Part shown: positions 63,388 to 64,000 of the stretch, piece after piece
Layout: each line of letters opens with the position of its first letter
How positions within the stretch are numbered: position 1 is the stretch's first letter
NCBI RefSeq assembly: GCF_000165425.1
Contig: NW_001799178.1
Coordinates: 372,001-436,000 of the forward strand
Direction of reading: 5' to 3'
Length of the DNA: 64,000 nucleotides
DNA from: Paramecium tetraurelia
Taxonomy: Eukaryota; Ciliophora; Oligohymenophorea; Peniculida; Parameciidae
Program-made: the position numbers and the translations under genes
The notes under the pieces: generated by a model
The model's database searches: none
What the model saw: the letters and a program-made list of their open reading frames with translations, nothing else
Told to the model about the DNA's origin: nothing

Positions 63388-63823
63388 TCATTCCTTTTTC
63401 TCTTCAGCTCTTACTTTGCCTTTTCCATTTGTTAATCTAACATTGAGTTCAGCTGCTCTTCTAACAAGAGTTGCTCTTTTTCTGGCTGAAAGGTTGTGAG
63501 CTAATTCACCTGCAAATGTTCTATTATTTGTTAATAATAATTCAAGATCCTTTTCATTAGTTATAAGCAATTTTCTGAAACCAGTTTAATCCAAATATCT
63601 AAAATGAGCATAGAATATAATACCTAGTCTTCTTATCACCTCTATAACCAGCTTTGGGCATAGGTCTATTGCCTCTAAATCTTCTTCTGACTCTGTTATC
63701 AATACCTCTTGGTCTTCTCCAACTTGGTCTCAATTTATGAGGGTAGTCCTCTGATTCAAATCTAACAAATCTCTTTGTTCTCTTGTGCACAATTCTTTTA
63801 TGAGCAAGTGATTTGACGACCAT
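63388..63823 (-). CDS. RPL32: 60S ribosomal protein eL32 (RPL32)
   Basis: One 25-nt intron (63599-63623) gives 136 residues, complete eL32 length. Diagnostic parts: [17 protein letters not shown] at the N-terminus, [25 protein letters not shown], then after the intron TGFRKLLI and a Leu/Asn/Arg-rich end with ELNVRLTNG. Highly basic. Large-subunit ribosomal protein. It is convergent with the importin gene (124 bp apart), and its upstream side faces the partial gene at the right edge, so the 65 bp between them likely holds both promoters. Confidence 0.96.
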
Positions 63824-63888
63824 TTGTTTATAATTAAATAAAAGATTTTAATTCAAAAATTAACATTATTTTGTAAATAAGTATTCTA

Positions 63889-64000
63889 ATGGTATTTGAT
63901 CATTTTAGACTGTGTTCACTTGCAATAACTAGAGAAGAGACTGGCCATTGTCTTTACTATAGTGGAAATACAAGAAAAGTGGAAACTACTGTAAATATTA
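63889..64000 (+). CDS. Possible 5' end of a gene, cut by the window edge
   Basis: From an ATG the plus strand is open in code 6 to the last base (37 codons) with balanced composition, including Cys, His, Gly and Thr codons that are scarce in the window's non-coding DNA. The position, 65 bp upstream of the divergent eL32 start, fits a divergent gene pair. Too short to assign. Confidence 0.4.
   Translation, partial: MVFDHFRLCSLAITREETGHCLYYSGNTRKVETTVNI

Noticed and set aside
1-64000. Transposons, CRISPR arrays, tRNA or rRNA genes, telomeric repeats
   Set aside because: No transposase-like frame, regular spaced repeat, cloverleaf or telomere-like G4T2/G3T3 run was seen on reading; a tRNAscan or Rfam search could not be run.

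Overview
The window is a gene-dense, AT-rich stretch of a ciliate somatic (macronuclear) genome, most likely Paramecium. Three observations support this. Conserved proteins read through only if TAA and TAG mean glutamine and TGA is the sole stop (NCBI code 6). Genes are cut by very small GT...AG introns, nearly all 20-31 nt, mostly starting GTA and ending TAG, and many carry an in-frame TGA. Intergenic gaps are short, down to 46 bp between divergent starts. Open reading frames called with the standard code are fragments here; the coordinates below were re-read with code 6 and manual splicing. For most genes the spliced length comes out as a whole number of codons.

Layout. 1-8,950: a partial membrane protein, a tandem Ski2-like helicase (ASCC3/Slh1 type), proteasome subunit beta-3 and an RPA32-like protein. 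9,160-14,160: an outer-dynein-arm docking coiled-coil protein and three tandem Gln-rich hypothetical genes. 14,360-21,390: ribosomal protein uL22, a La-like RGG protein and a ZNFX1-like helicase with NF-X1 zinc fingers. 21,560-30,650: a mitochondrial processing peptidase subunit, two uncharacterised genes, a type I methionine aminopeptidase, a long coiled-coil protein, a possibly acylated small protein and a two-helix membrane protein. 30,840-42,490: a B-box/WD40 protein, an AIFM3-like Rieske reductase, a VPS10 sorting receptor, TMEM107 and a DEAH11-like RBR E3 ligase with a decayed helicase part. 42,670-50,510: small genes, a B-box protein, a kinase, two decayed loci (one of them PRPP synthetase), a PHD-finger protein and an unusual LITAF-like/wolframin-like fusion. 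50,500-64,000: glucose-6-phosphate isomerase, a Kelch-RING protein, a tail-anchored coiled-coil protein, a LAMMER-like kinase, a C2H2 protein, a coiled-coil protein, an importin-11-like karyopherin, ribosomal protein eL32 and a partial gene at the right edge.

The genes are unrelated housekeeping, ciliary, trafficking and RNA-processing functions; I see no operon, CRISPR array, transposon or phage. Three genes read intact except for one missing base, and a fourth except for one extra base. At least three of these slips lie at or next to homopolymer runs, so assembly errors are the simplest reading. The PRPP synthetase locus carries several lesions and an internal deletion and looks like a true pseudogene. 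The most unusual protein architecture is the LITAF-like/wolframin-like fusion at 49,075-50,113.
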